The notes under the pieces: model-generated
Database searches by the model: none
The model's input: the letters and a program-made list of their open reading frames with translations, nothing else
Told to the model about the DNA's origin: nothing
Translations under genes and position numbers: made by a program
Shown: positions 1 through 7,821 of the stretch, in pieces
Numbering within the stretch: position 1 is the first letter of the stretch
Layout of the letters: every line of letters starts with the position of its first letter
From: Klebsiella huaxiensis
GTDB taxonomy: Bacteria; Pseudomonadota; Gammaproteobacteria; Enterobacterales; Enterobacteriaceae
Direction of reading: 5' to 3'
Assembly: GCF_003261575.2 (NCBI RefSeq)
Contig: NZ_CP036175.1
Location: forward strand, 496,001 to 560,000
DNA length: 64,000 bases

Positions 1-1
1 C

Positions 2-565
2 ACACCGCGTCCAGCTGAGCGTAAGCATACGGTTATCGAACCAAAACCGCAGGCCACCGCGAAAACGACTGCCGAGCCTAAACCGACTCCAGTCCAGCCG
101 AAGCGTGTAGAAAGCGTTGCGACTACGGCTCCGGCGAAAGCGACACCAGCTCAGCCGACGAAACCTGTTGCAACTGCACAGACTAAACCGGCGCAGTCAA
201 CGGCTACTACTACCACGCCTGCCGCGACTGCTACGGCAACCGCAGCTCCGGCAGCGACTGCTGCTGCGAGTAAAAGCACTGGTGATGTTGGCTCTATGAA
301 GTCCGCGCCATCTGGGCACTACACGTTGCAGCTCAGCAGCTCCTCTAACTACAACAACCTCAACAGTTGGGCGAAGAAAGAGAAGTTGGAAAAATATGTT
401 GTCTATGAGACTACGCGTAACGGCCAACCCTGGTATGTTCTGGTGAGCGGTATTTATGCTTCGAAAGATGAAGCTAAACGCGCTGTTGCGACTCTGCCGG
501 CAGATGTACAGGCGAAAAACCCGTGGGCAAAACCGCTGCATCAGGTCCAGTCTGACCTGAAATAA
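2..565 (+). CDS. damX: DamX, C-terminal part (5' end outside window)
   Basis: Cell-division protein of the inner membrane whose C-terminal SPOR domain binds septal peptidoglycan stripped of stem peptides. The frame is open from base 2 and lacks a start, so the cytoplasmic and membrane parts lie outside the window. The visible protein has about 100 residues of low-complexity linker rich in Ala, Thr, Pro, Lys and Gln, then a SPOR domain that begins near the codon at 296 (HYTLQLSSSSN) and includes WYVLVSGIYASKDEAKRAV. The linker is typical of DamX, which spans the periplasm. The gene lies directly upstream of dam, as in other enterics. Identification rests on the SPOR sequence and on the neighbour. 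Confidence 0.93.
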   Translation, partial: TPRPAERKHTVIEPKPQATAKTTAEPKPTPVQPKRVESVATTAPAKATPAQPTKPVATAQTKPAQSTATTTTPAATATATAAPAATAAASKSTGDVGSMKSAPSGHYTLQLSSSSNYNNLNSWAKKEKLEKYVVYETTRNGQPWYVLVSGIYASKDEAKRAVATLPADVQAKNPWAKPLHQVQSDLK

Positions 566-643
566 TGCTGCTGTGTAGTCTGAAGCGCTGGATGCTGTCG
601 GAGCTTTCTCCACAGCCGGAGAATGTGTAATTAGTTAGGCAGC

Positions 644-1471
644 ATGAAAAAGAATCGCGCTTTTCTGAAATGGGCAGGGGGGAAATACCCCCTGCTTGAT
701 GATATTAAAAAGCATTTGCCGCAGGGCGATTGCTTGATTGAGCCCTTTGTGGGCGCCGGGTCGGTATTTCTTAATACCGACTTTTCTCGTTATATCCTTG
801 CTGATATCAATAGTGATTTGATTAGTCTGTATAACATAGTCAAACTGCAAACCGATGAGTACGTTACGGCGGCGCGTGAGATGTTCACGCCAGAAAATAA
901 CGCCGCTGAACGTTACTACCAGTTCCGTGATGAGTTCAACCAAAGCCAGGAACCGCTGCGTCGCGCGGTGCTGTTCCTTTATCTGAACCGTCATGGCTAC
1001 AATGGTCTGTGTCGTTACAACCTGCGCGGTGAGTTTAACGTGCCGTTTGGCCGCTATAAAAAGCCCTACTTTCCAGAGGCCGAGTTGCACCACTTCGCTG
1101 AGAAAGCACAGCATGCAGAGTTTCATTGTGAATCTTATGAAGACTGTATGAAGCGAGCTGATAACAGCTCTGTTGTTTATTGCGATCCACCCTATGCGCC
1201 GCTGTCGTCAACGGCGAATTTTACGGCCTATCATACGAATAGCTTTAGCCAGGAACAGCAGGAGTTGCTGGCAAAAAAGGCGGAATCGCTGGTGAAAAAG
1301 CGTATTCCTGTGCTTATCTCAAACCATCGCACGCCGCTCACTCAGGAGTGGTATAAAAATGCCGCTGAGATGCATATTGTGAAGGTTCGACGCAGCATCA
1401 GCAGTAACGGTGGTACACGTAAGAAGGTGGACGAGCTTCTGGCTCTGTACCGTCCGCCCAAGACCAAATAA
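644..1471 (+). CDS. dam: DNA adenine methyltransferase Dam
   Basis: Transfers a methyl group from S-adenosylmethionine to N6 of adenine in GATC; it marks the old strand for mismatch repair and times replication through SeqA. The 275-residue product has the SAM-binding region near the N-terminus (FLKWAGGKYPLL, then EPFVGAGSVFLN) and the catalytic DPPY at about residues 181-184, the alpha-class order. E. coli Dam is 278 residues; the difference is a shorter C-terminal tail. The ATG at 644 gives the conserved MKKNRAFLKWAGG start. It is followed by rpe after 17 nt, the usual dam-rpe-gph-trpS arrangement, so read-through from damX is likely. Confidence 0.97.
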   Translation: MKKNRAFLKWAGGKYPLLDDIKKHLPQGDCLIEPFVGAGSVFLNTDFSRYILADINSDLISLYNIVKLQTDEYVTAAREMFTPENNAAERYYQFRDEFNQSQEPLRRAVLFLYLNRHGYNGLCRYNLRGEFNVPFGRYKKPYFPEAELHHFAEKAQHAEFHCESYEDCMKRADNSSVVYCDPPYAPLSSTANFTAYHTNSFSQEQQELLAKKAESLVKKRIPVLISNHRTPLTQEWYKNAAEMHIVKVRRSISSNGGTRKKVDELLALYRPPKTK

Positions 1472-1488
1472 ATTTCAAGGAGATGCGG

Positions 1489-2166
1489 ATGAAGCAGTAT
1501 TTGATTGCCCCTTCGATTCTGTCGGCTGATTTTGCCCGTTTGGGTGAAGATACCGCCAACGTGTTGGCCGCAGGTGCAGATGTTGTGCACTTTGACGTAA
1601 TGGACAACCACTATGTGCCGAATCTGACCATCGGTCCAATGGTACTGAAATCGCTGCGAAATTACGGTATCACCGCGCCGATTGATGTGCATTTGATGGT
1701 CAAGCCTGTTGACCGCATCATCCCTGATTTTGCTGCTGCGGGCGCTAGCATCATTACTTTCCACCCGGAAGCTTCTGAGCACGTCGATCGTACTTTACAA
1801 CTCATCAAAGAGAATGGCTGTAAAGCTGGACTGGTGTTTAACCCTGCCACGTCCCTGAGCTATCTCGATTACGTAATGGATAAACTGGACGTCATTCTGC
1901 TGATGTCGGTGAACCCAGGCTTTGGCGGCCAGTCTTTTATACCGCACACCCTTGATAAACTGCGTGAAGTCCGTCGTCGCATTGATGAATCTGGCTACGA
2001 TATTCGTCTTGAAGTTGATGGCGGCGTGAAAGTGAACAATATTGCTGAGATTGCCGCGGCCGGTGCGGATATGTTTGTTGCCGGGTCGGCGATTTTCGAT
2101 CAGCCGGACTATAAAAAAGTGGTTGATCAAATGCGCAGCGAATTAGCGAAGGTTAGCCATGGATAA
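1489..2166 (+). CDS. rpe: Ribulose-phosphate 3-epimerase
   Basis: Interconverts D-ribulose 5-phosphate and D-xylulose 5-phosphate in the non-oxidative pentose phosphate pathway; cytosolic TIM-barrel metalloenzyme. The 225-residue product has the family landmarks SILSADFARLGED, HFDVMDNHYVPN, DVHLMV and LEVDGGVK, which carry the metal-binding His and Asp residues and the phosphate loop. The ATG at 1489 is chosen over one two codons upstream (1483) because AAGGAG at 1477-1482 then sits 6 nt before the start and the length matches the E. coli protein. The 3' end overlaps gph by 8 nt, indicating translational coupling. Confidence 0.97.
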   Translation: MKQYLIAPSILSADFARLGEDTANVLAAGADVVHFDVMDNHYVPNLTIGPMVLKSLRNYGITAPIDVHLMVKPVDRIIPDFAAAGASIITFHPEASEHVDRTLQLIKENGCKAGLVFNPATSLSYLDYVMDKLDVILLMSVNPGFGGQSFIPHTLDKLREVRRRIDESGYDIRLEVDGGVKVNNIAEIAAAGADMFVAGSAIFDQPDYKKVVDQMRSELAKVSHG

Positions 2167-2908
2167 GTTGCAAACCATTCGCGGCGTAGCGTTTGACCTT
2201 GACGGCACGCTGGTGGACAGCGCGCCGGGTCTGACTGCTGCCGTCGATAACGCACTTTATGCCCTGGAGCTGCCGATGGCCGGGGAAGCACGTGTCATCA
2301 CCTGGATTGGCAACGGAGCTGATGTTCTGATGGAGCGTGCTCTGACCTGGGCTCGCCAGGAACGCGCAACGCTGCGCGCCTCGCAGGGCAAACCTTCTGT
2401 TGATCATGACGATATCCCCCAGGCTGAGCAGTTGACGGTTTTGCGTAAGCTGTTCGATCGCTACTATGCAGAAGTGGCCGAAGAGGGGAGCTTTTTGTTC
2501 CCGGCGGTTGCCGATACGCTCGGCGCGCTGCACGCAAAGGGCCTGCCGTTAGCGCTGGTAACCAACAAGCCAACGCCGTTTGTCGCGCCTATTCTGGATG
2601 CGCTGGACATCGGCAAATATTTTACCGTCGTGATTGGCGGTGATGATGTAAAAAACAAGAAACCACACCCGGATCCGCTGCTTCTGGTCGCGAAAAAACT
2701 GGGGCTGACGCCTGCTGAGCTGCTGTTCGTTGGTGACTCACGCAATGATATCCAGGCTGCGAAAGCCGCAGGCTGCTACTCAATCGGTCTGACATATGGC
2801 TACAACTATGGCGAGTCCATTTCGCTGAGTGAGCCGGATTATATCTTTGACCAATTTAATGAACTCTTGCCCGCTTTCGGGCTACCGTACAGTGAAACTC
2901 AGGAATAG
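2159..2908 (+). CDS. gph: Phosphoglycolate phosphatase
   Basis: HAD-superfamily phosphatase that removes 2-phosphoglycolate, a product of DNA 3'-end repair. The 249-residue protein has HAD motif I as FDLDGTLVDS with nucleophile Asp13 and acid/base Asp15, motif II around VTNKPTP, motif III Lys in NKKPHPDP, and motif IV FVGDSRNDIQAA with the Mg-binding aspartates. The start overlaps the end of rpe by 8 nt, and trpS begins 3 nt after the stop. It is three residues shorter than the E. coli protein, in the C-terminal tail. Confidence 0.96.
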   Translation: MDKLQTIRGVAFDLDGTLVDSAPGLTAAVDNALYALELPMAGEARVITWIGNGADVLMERALTWARQERATLRASQGKPSVDHDDIPQAEQLTVLRKLFDRYYAEVAEEGSFLFPAVADTLGALHAKGLPLALVTNKPTPFVAPILDALDIGKYFTVVIGGDDVKNKKPHPDPLLLVAKKLGLTPAELLFVGDSRNDIQAAKAAGCYSIGLTYGYNYGESISLSEPDYIFDQFNELLPAFGLPYSETQE

Positions 2909-2911
2909 AAA

Positions 2912-3916
2912 ATGACTAAGCCCATCGTTTTTAGTGGCGCACAGCCCTCAGGTGAATTGACCATTGGCAACTACATGGGTGCGCTGCGTCAATGGGTAAA
3001 CATGCAGGACGATTACCACTGCATTTACTGCATCGTTGACCAGCATGCGATTACCGTCCGCCAGGATCCACAACAGCTGCGTAAGGCGACGCTGGATACG
3101 CTCGCGCTATACCTGGCCTGTGGTATTGACCCGAAGAAAAGCACCATTTTTGTTCAGTCCCACGTGCCAGAGCATGCGCAACTGGGCTGGGCGCTGAACT
3201 GCTACACCTATTTCGGCGAACTGAGCCGTATGACTCAGTTCAAAGACAAGTCATCACGCTACGCCGAAAACATTAACGCCGGCCTGTTTGACTACCCGGT
3301 GTTGATGGCTGCCGACATCCTGCTGTATCAGACCAATCAGGTTCCGGTCGGTGAAGACCAGAAACAGCATCTGGAACTGAGCCGCGATATTGCCCAGCGC
3401 TTCAACGCTATTTATGGCGATGTGTTTAAAGTCCCTGAGCCGTTTATTCCGAAATCTGGCGCACGCGTGATGTCGCTGCTGGAGCCGACCAAAAAGATGT
3501 CCAAGTCAGACGATAACCGTAACAACGTGATCGGCCTGCTGGAAGACCCGAAATCGGTAGTGAAGAAGATCAAACGTGCGGTGACTGATTCCGACGAGCC
3601 ACCAGTTGTGCGCTACGACATCCAGGACAAAGCGGGTGTTTCCAACCTGCTGGATATCCTCTCTGGCGTGACGGGGCAGAGCATCCCTGAGCTGGAGCAG
3701 CACTTTGAAGGCAAAATGTACGGCCACCTGAAAGGCGAAGTCGCCGATGCGGTATCCGGTATGCTGACCGAACTGCAGGAACGCTATAACCGTTTTCGCG
3801 GCGATGAAGCTTTCCTGAATCAGGTGATGAAAGAGGGGGCGGAGAAAGCCAGCGCTCGCGCTTCTGTTACCCTGAAAGCGGTCTACGAAGCGATTGGTTT
3901 CGTCGCTAAGCCTTAA
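2912..3916 (+). CDS. trpS: Tryptophanyl-tRNA synthetase
   Basis: Charges tRNA-Trp with tryptophan; class Ic aminoacyl-tRNA synthetase, dimeric and cytosolic. The 334-residue product has the HIGH-equivalent TIGN at residues 17-20 (PSGELTIGNYMGAL) and the KMSKS loop exactly at residues 195-199, as in E. coli. It is the last gene of the dam cluster, 3 nt after gph, and is followed by a clear intrinsic terminator at 3943-3971. Confidence 0.98.
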   Translation: MTKPIVFSGAQPSGELTIGNYMGALRQWVNMQDDYHCIYCIVDQHAITVRQDPQQLRKATLDTLALYLACGIDPKKSTIFVQSHVPEHAQLGWALNCYTYFGELSRMTQFKDKSSRYAENINAGLFDYPVLMAADILLYQTNQVPVGEDQKQHLELSRDIAQRFNAIYGDVFKVPEPFIPKSGARVMSLLEPTKKMSKSDDNRNNVIGLLEDPKSVVKKIKRAVTDSDEPPVVRYDIQDKAGVSNLLDILSGVTGQSIPELEQHFEGKMYGHLKGEVADAVSGMLTELQERYNRFRGDEAFLNQVMKEGAEKASARASVTLKAVYEAIGFVAKP

Positions 3917-3942
3917 TCTATCTGATGGTTGCCGTCATATCC

Positions 3943-3971
3943 AAAGCCGGGTGCAATGCATCCGGCTTTTT
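3943..3971 (+). terminator. Intrinsic terminator after trpS
   Basis: The arms AAAGCCGG and CCGGCTTT enclose a spacer that can pair further through TGCA repeats. Five T residues end the element, which lies 27 nt after the trpS stop. It separates the dam-trpS transcript from the yhf operon. Confidence 0.85.
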
Positions 3972-3993
3972 AATTTGTGATAGCTGTCGTGAT

Positions 3994-4022
3994 TTGATTA
4001 TTTGCTCCTTGTTAATTATCTT
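3994..4022 (+). promoter_or_regulatory. Candidate sigma-70 promoter of the yhfZ operon
   Basis: TTGATT at 3994-3999 and TATCTT at 4017-4022 are separated by 17 bp; each matches the consensus at four of six positions. The -10 element lies inside the first TTCA-N6-TGAA palindrome, so a protein bound there would block initiation. The assignment is inference from spacing and position. Confidence 0.4.
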
Positions 4023-4037
4023 CAGTTTAGTGAAGAT
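4018..4037. promoter_or_regulatory. Palindrome O1, putative operator upstream of yhfZ
   Basis: A perfect inverted repeat: ATCTTCA, six-base centre GTTTAG, TGAAGAT. It overlaps the proposed -10 element of yhfZ. The core TTCA-N6-TGAA recurs at 4045-4058 and 5387-5400. YhfZ, encoded immediately downstream with an N-terminal winged-helix domain, is the obvious candidate binder, but no binding data can be read from sequence. Confidence 0.6.
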
Positions 4038-4044
4038 ATAAATA

Positions 4045-4058
4045 TTCAATTTAGTGAA
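4045..4058. promoter_or_regulatory. Palindrome O2, putative operator at the yhfZ start
   Basis: TTCA, six bases ATTTAG, TGAA. It lies 24 bp downstream of O1, slightly over two helical turns, and ends 8 nt before the yhfZ start. Its left side extends to TAAATATTCA (4039-4048), the same ten bases that form the left arm of O3 at 5381-5390. Confidence 0.55.
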
Positions 4059-4066
4059 GATTATAG

Positions 4067-4972
4067 ATGCGTCGGACATTCATTAAAAAAGAGGGCATGG
4101 CACTAACGACCCTGGCTCGTTATTTGCTGGGCGAGCAGTGCGGTAATCGCCTGAAAACGATTGATGAGTTAGCGGGTGAATGCGGCTCTTCCGTTGGGCT
4201 GACTCAGGCGGCGCTAAAAACGCTGGAGTCTTCCGGGGCCATTCGTATTGAACGCCGCGGGCGCAACGGAAGTTACCTGGTTGAGATGGATAACAAGGCC
4301 CTATTGGCGCATATCGATATCACCAACGTCGTTTGCGCAATGCCTCTGCCCTATACGCGATTGTATGAGGGACTGGCGAGTGGACTGAAAGCGCAGTTTG
4401 AAGGTATTCCTTTTTACTATGCGCATATGCGCGGCGCGGACATTCGTGTGGAGTGCTTACTTAACGGCGTTTACGACATGGCGGTGGTTTCGCGCCTCGC
4501 GGCAGAAAGTTATTTAACGCAGAGCGGGCTGCGGATGGTAATGGCCCTTGGGCCGCATACCTATGTCGGTGAGCACCAGCTGATTTGCCGGAAAGGTGAA
4601 ATTGCCAGCGTTCGGCGGATTGGTCTGGATAACCGCTCGCCGGACCAGAAAATCATGACCGAAATTTATTTTGCCGGTCGCGATGTGGAGCGTGTTTATC
4701 TCTCTTATCACGAGAGTCTGAGCCGCATTGCAAAGGGTGAGATTGATGCTGTTATCTGGAACGTCGCTGCAGGTGATGAGCTGACGATGCTGGGGCTGGA
4801 AGCCAAGCCGCTAAGTGGCGACCCGCGTTTTTTGCTGGCGACGGAGGCGGTGGTGCTGGCAAGGAGCGATGACTACCCGATTCAGCATCTGCTGCGTGCG
4901 GTTGTAGATAAACAGGCGCTATTAGCTCATCAACAACGGGTGGTGAGTGGAGAGCAAGAGCCAAGCTATTAA
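4067..4972 (+). CDS. yhfZ: YhfZ, winged-helix regulator with a solute-binding-like domain
   Basis: Predicted transcription regulator of the yhf operon; its effector is unknown. The 301-residue protein starts with a winged-helix region at about residues 10-70 (KTIDELAGECGSSVGLTQAA, then a GAIRIERRGRNGSY wing), followed by a domain of about 220 residues that resembles a periplasmic-binding-protein fold and probably binds a small ligand. Length and sequence match E. coli YhfZ, including the QRVVSGEQEPSY tail. The ribosome site is weak (GAAG about 7 nt upstream) and lies within palindrome O2, so autoregulation could act at DNA level and also limit translation. It is the first gene of the cluster, and yhfY follows after 16 nt. 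Confidence 0.85.
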   Translation: MRRTFIKKEGMALTTLARYLLGEQCGNRLKTIDELAGECGSSVGLTQAALKTLESSGAIRIERRGRNGSYLVEMDNKALLAHIDITNVVCAMPLPYTRLYEGLASGLKAQFEGIPFYYAHMRGADIRVECLLNGVYDMAVVSRLAAESYLTQSGLRMVMALGPHTYVGEHQLICRKGEIASVRRIGLDNRSPDQKIMTEIYFAGRDVERVYLSYHESLSRIAKGEIDAVIWNVAAGDELTMLGLEAKPLSGDPRFLLATEAVVLARSDDYPIQHLLRAVVDKQALLAHQQRVVSGEQEPSY

Positions 4973-4988
4973 CATTAAGGCAGTGACT

Positions 4989-5351
4989 ATGGAAAACAGG
5001 CTCAACTTGCTGTGTGAGGCAGGGATTATCGACCAGGATATTTGTCACGGAATGATGCAGGTCGTCCACCAACTGGACGAGAAGTGGCATCTTCCCGTCT
5101 TTAGCGAGCAGGGGGAAATCGCAATTACTCATATGGCAAATGCGCTGATGCGCAGCCGCCGCGGTGAGGTTATTGAGCCGTTGGATGAGGAGTTTATGGC
5201 GGAGATAACCAGTTCGGCGCATTGGGATGAGATTCATCAATTGCATCAGGCGCTGTTACAGGAATTTGACGTCACTCTACATGCTAATGAAACAGGCTAT
5301 TTGCTGGCTAACTGGTATGGGTTGTGGGGAGCGGCGCAGCAGGCCGTGTGA
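4989..5351 (+). CDS. yhfY: YhfY, single PRD-like domain protein
   Basis: Small protein of 120 residues built almost entirely of one PTS-regulation-domain-like (PRD) fold. The HMANALMRSRRGE segment with His48 fits the first conserved PRD histidine; at the second expected position (GYLLANWYGL) there is Asn instead of His, so only one phosphorylatable histidine may remain. There is no DNA-binding part, so it may act on another protein, perhaps YhfZ; this is inference. The ATG at 4989 is chosen because AAGG lies about 8 nt upstream and the length matches E. coli YhfY. A longer form from 4947 would overlap yhfZ and lacks a ribosome site. Confidence 0.8.
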   Translation: MENRLNLLCEAGIIDQDICHGMMQVVHQLDEKWHLPVFSEQGEIAITHMANALMRSRRGEVIEPLDEEFMAEITSSAHWDEIHQLHQALLQEFDVTLHANETGYLLANWYGLWGAAQQAV

Positions 5352-5380
5352 AGAATATTGGGAATTGGCGCTATGCGACT

Positions 5381-5406
5381 TAAATATTCAAAAAAATGAA
5401 TATTTA
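5381..5406. promoter_or_regulatory. Palindrome O3 between yhfY and yhfX
   Basis: A perfect 26-bp palindrome with ten-base arms, TAAATATTCA and TGAATATTTA, around six A residues. The core is TTCA-N6-TGAA, the same as O1 and O2 upstream of yhfZ. It lies in the largest gap inside the operon (83 nt), 28 nt before yhfX. No strong promoter is visible beside it. It is followed by A residues rather than T, so it does not look like a plus-strand terminator. Possible roles are a second operator for the enzyme genes or an mRNA hairpin. Confidence 0.6.
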
Positions 5407-5434
5407 AAAAAGGAATAAAAGCAGAGGCAACTAA

Positions 5435-6598
5435 ATGTTTATTAAAGCATTACAACGGCAGAACCCGGCGCTGATTGAGGCGGCGCTCCGCTTCTGGCAG
5501 CAAGGGCGTATCGCCCCGGATAGCTGGGTTATTGATGTCGATCAGGTGCTGGAAAATGGCAAGCTGCTGCTGAAGACCGCGCAGCAATATGGAATCAGCC
5601 TGTACTTGATGACCAAGCAGATTGGTCGAAATCCGTGGCTGGCAGAAAAACTGTTGGCGCTGGGGTATCAGGGCATTGTTGTTGTGGATTACAAAGAGGG
5701 CCGGGTGATGCGCCGTGCCGGTTTGCCCGTTTCCCATCAGGGCCATCTGGTGCAGATTCCTTCCGCGCAGGTGGCGGGAGCGGTGGAGCAGGGCACCGAA
5801 GTGATCACCCTGTTCTCTCTGGAGAAAGCGCGTGAAGTCTCGGCGGCAGCGGAAGCAAGCGGTCGGACGCAGGCGGTCATGCTTAAGGTTTATGGCGAGA
5901 GCGATTTCCTCTATCCGGGACAGGAGAGCGGATTCGCGTTGGCTGAACTGGAAAACGTGGTGGCTCATCTTCAAAGCCTGCCGGGCATTGAACTGACCGG
6001 GCTCACCCACTTCCCTTGCCTGCTGTGGGATGACGAACAGGAAAAAATTCTGCCCACGCCGAATTTGCGCTCTCTACTCGCCGCGAGAGACAAGCTCGAA
6101 AGTCTCGGCGTGACGGTTCAGCAACTGAATGCGCCTTCGGCAACCAGTTGCAGTTCTCTGCCGCTACTGGCGGAGTTTGGCGTCACCCACGCTGAGCCGG
6201 GGCATGCGCTGACCGGTACCATCCCCGCCAACCAGCAGGGAGATCAACCGGAGCGTGTTGCCATGCTGTGGCTGAGTGAAATTTCCCACCATTTTGCTGG
6301 GCAAAGCTATTGCTACGGCGGCGGCTATTATCGGCGTGGTCATGCTAAGCATGCGCTGGTATTCACTCCGGCCAGCGAAAACGCCCAACTGACGCAGCTT
6401 AACGCGGTAGATGACAGCAGCATTGATTACTACCTGCCGCTGGAAGGTGAGTTCCCGATCGGCAGCGCAGCAATCTTCTGTTTCCGCACACAGATTTTCG
6501 TTACCCGTAGCGACGTGGTGTTGGTTGCGGGTATGCAAAGCGGTAACCCTGAAATCGTTGCTCGCTACGACAGCCTTGGCAACGTACTGGAGGACTAA
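5435..6598 (+). CDS. yhfX: YhfX, PLP-dependent alanine-racemase-like enzyme
   Basis: Predicted pyridoxal-phosphate enzyme of the fold-III (alanine racemase N-terminal) superfamily; substrate unknown. The 387-residue protein has a barrel-type N-terminal domain with the likely Schiff-base lysine Lys61 in LYLMTKQIGRNP, and a C-terminal beta domain that includes SYCYGGGYYRRGH and PLEGEFPIGS. It equals E. coli YhfX in length. The start has CAGAGG about 7 nt upstream. Its stop overlaps the yhfW start by one base (TAATG), implying coupled translation. With YhfS it is one of two PLP enzymes in the operon, so the substrate probably carries an amino group (inference). Confidence 0.85.
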   Translation: MFIKALQRQNPALIEAALRFWQQGRIAPDSWVIDVDQVLENGKLLLKTAQQYGISLYLMTKQIGRNPWLAEKLLALGYQGIVVVDYKEGRVMRRAGLPVSHQGHLVQIPSAQVAGAVEQGTEVITLFSLEKAREVSAAAEASGRTQAVMLKVYGESDFLYPGQESGFALAELENVVAHLQSLPGIELTGLTHFPCLLWDDEQEKILPTPNLRSLLAARDKLESLGVTVQQLNAPSATSCSSLPLLAEFGVTHAEPGHALTGTIPANQQGDQPERVAMLWLSEISHHFAGQSYCYGGGYYRRGHAKHALVFTPASENAQLTQLNAVDDSSIDYYLPLEGEFPIGSAAIFCFRTQIFVTRSDVVLVAGMQSGNPEIVARYDSLGNVLED

Positions 6599-7821
6599 TG
6601 GCGCGATTTGTGGTGTTGGTGATAGACAGCTTTGGCGTCGGCGCAATGGCCGATGTTCCCGAAGTGAGGCCGCAGGATATCGGTGCGAATACCTGTGGAC
6701 ATATCTTGCAGCGTTTTCCCGCGCTGCGTCTGCCGACGCTGGAAAAACTGGGCCTGATAAACGCCCTCGGTTTTGCCCCAGGTGTGATGCAGCCTTCTGA
6801 AGATGCCGTATGGGGAACCGCAGAACTTGAGCATGAGGGTGGCGATACCTTTATGGGACATCAGGAGATTTTAGGGACTAAACCCCGGACTCCACTACGG
6901 ATGCCGTTTAATGATGTCATCGATAAAGTTGAAGCCGCGCTGCTTGCCGCCGGACATCAAACAGAGCGCCACGGCAAAGGTCCGTTTTGGCTATTGGTGG
7001 ACGGTGCGGTGGCGGTTGGCGATAACCTCGAAGCCGATTTGGGGCAGGTTTACAACATTACCGGCAACCTGAGTGAAAAAAGCTTTGCTGAGGTGAAGGC
7101 CATCGGCCGGACGGTACGTGAACAGGCCTCAGTGGGACGCGTTATTGCCTTTGGCGGTATCACCAGTACGCAGAACATCTTTGATGCTGTGGAAGAAAAA
7201 GAGGGCGGCTATATCGGCATCAACGCGCCGCGCTCGGGAGCCTATAAGCAGGGATTTCAGGTTGTGCATATGGGCTACGGCGTCGATGAACAGGTGCAGG
7301 TTCCTGCCCAGCTGTTTGCGGTTGACGTACCGACGGTACTCGTTGGCAAGGTCGCTGATATCGTTAGCAATCCCCATGGCATCAGCTGGGAAAATCTGGT
7401 CGATAGCCAGCAGATTATGGAGATCACCCGGGCGGAGTTTAACCGCCGGGAGACGGCATTTATCTGCACCAATATCCAGGAAACCGATCTGGCGGGTCAT
7501 GCTGAAGATGTGGAGCGCTATGTCGACAGGCTGGAACTGGTCGATGAGCAGCTAGCCCTGCTGATGGCGGATATGCGCCCGGATGATTGCCTGGTGGTGA
7601 TGGCCGACCACGGTAACGATCCGACGATAGGCCATAGCAAACATACGCGTGAGAAGGTGCCTCTGCTGGTGTGGTCACCAGGACAATCCTCTGCGCAGCT
7701 CGGGACCCGGCGCACCTTGTCGGATGTCGGGGCCACCGTTTGCGACTTTTTCGGTGCACATGCCCCGGAGAATGGACACTCTTTCCTTTCGCTTTTACTG
7801 CCCGCAAGGAATACACAATGA
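6598..7821 (+). CDS. yhfW: YhfW, phosphopentomutase-like metalloenzyme
   Basis: Member of the alkaline-phosphatase superfamily, closest to phosphopentomutase (DeoB). The 407-residue protein begins with VIDSFGVGAMAD, the first metal-binding Asp motif, and has GGDTFMGHQE at residues 81-90, where Thr84 aligns by motif with the phosphorylated Thr of DeoB (DTPSGHWE in E. coli). C-terminal metal ligands are in MADHGNDP and IGHSKHTREKVPLLVWSPG. The altered residues around Thr84 suggest a different phosphosugar or related phosphoester. Its stop overlaps the php start by four bases (ATGA). Mutase activity is inferred from the family. Confidence 0.83.
   Translation: MARFVVLVIDSFGVGAMADVPEVRPQDIGANTCGHILQRFPALRLPTLEKLGLINALGFAPGVMQPSEDAVWGTAELEHEGGDTFMGHQEILGTKPRTPLRMPFNDVIDKVEAALLAAGHQTERHGKGPFWLLVDGAVAVGDNLEADLGQVYNITGNLSEKSFAEVKAIGRTVREQASVGRVIAFGGITSTQNIFDAVEEKEGGYIGINAPRSGAYKQGFQVVHMGYGVDEQVQVPAQLFAVDVPTVLVGKVADIVSNPHGISWENLVDSQQIMEITRAEFNRRETAFICTNIQETDLAGHAEDVERYVDRLELVDEQLALLMADMRPDDCLVVMADHGNDPTIGHSKHTREKVPLLVWSPGQSSAQLGTRRTLSDVGATVCDFFGAHAPENGHSFLSLLLPARNTQ

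Noticed and set aside
7671..7817. Upstream extension of php into yhfW
   Set aside because: It would overlap yhfW by about 150 nt and adds residues unlike the family. The ATG at 7818 has a good ribosome site and an ATGA overlap.
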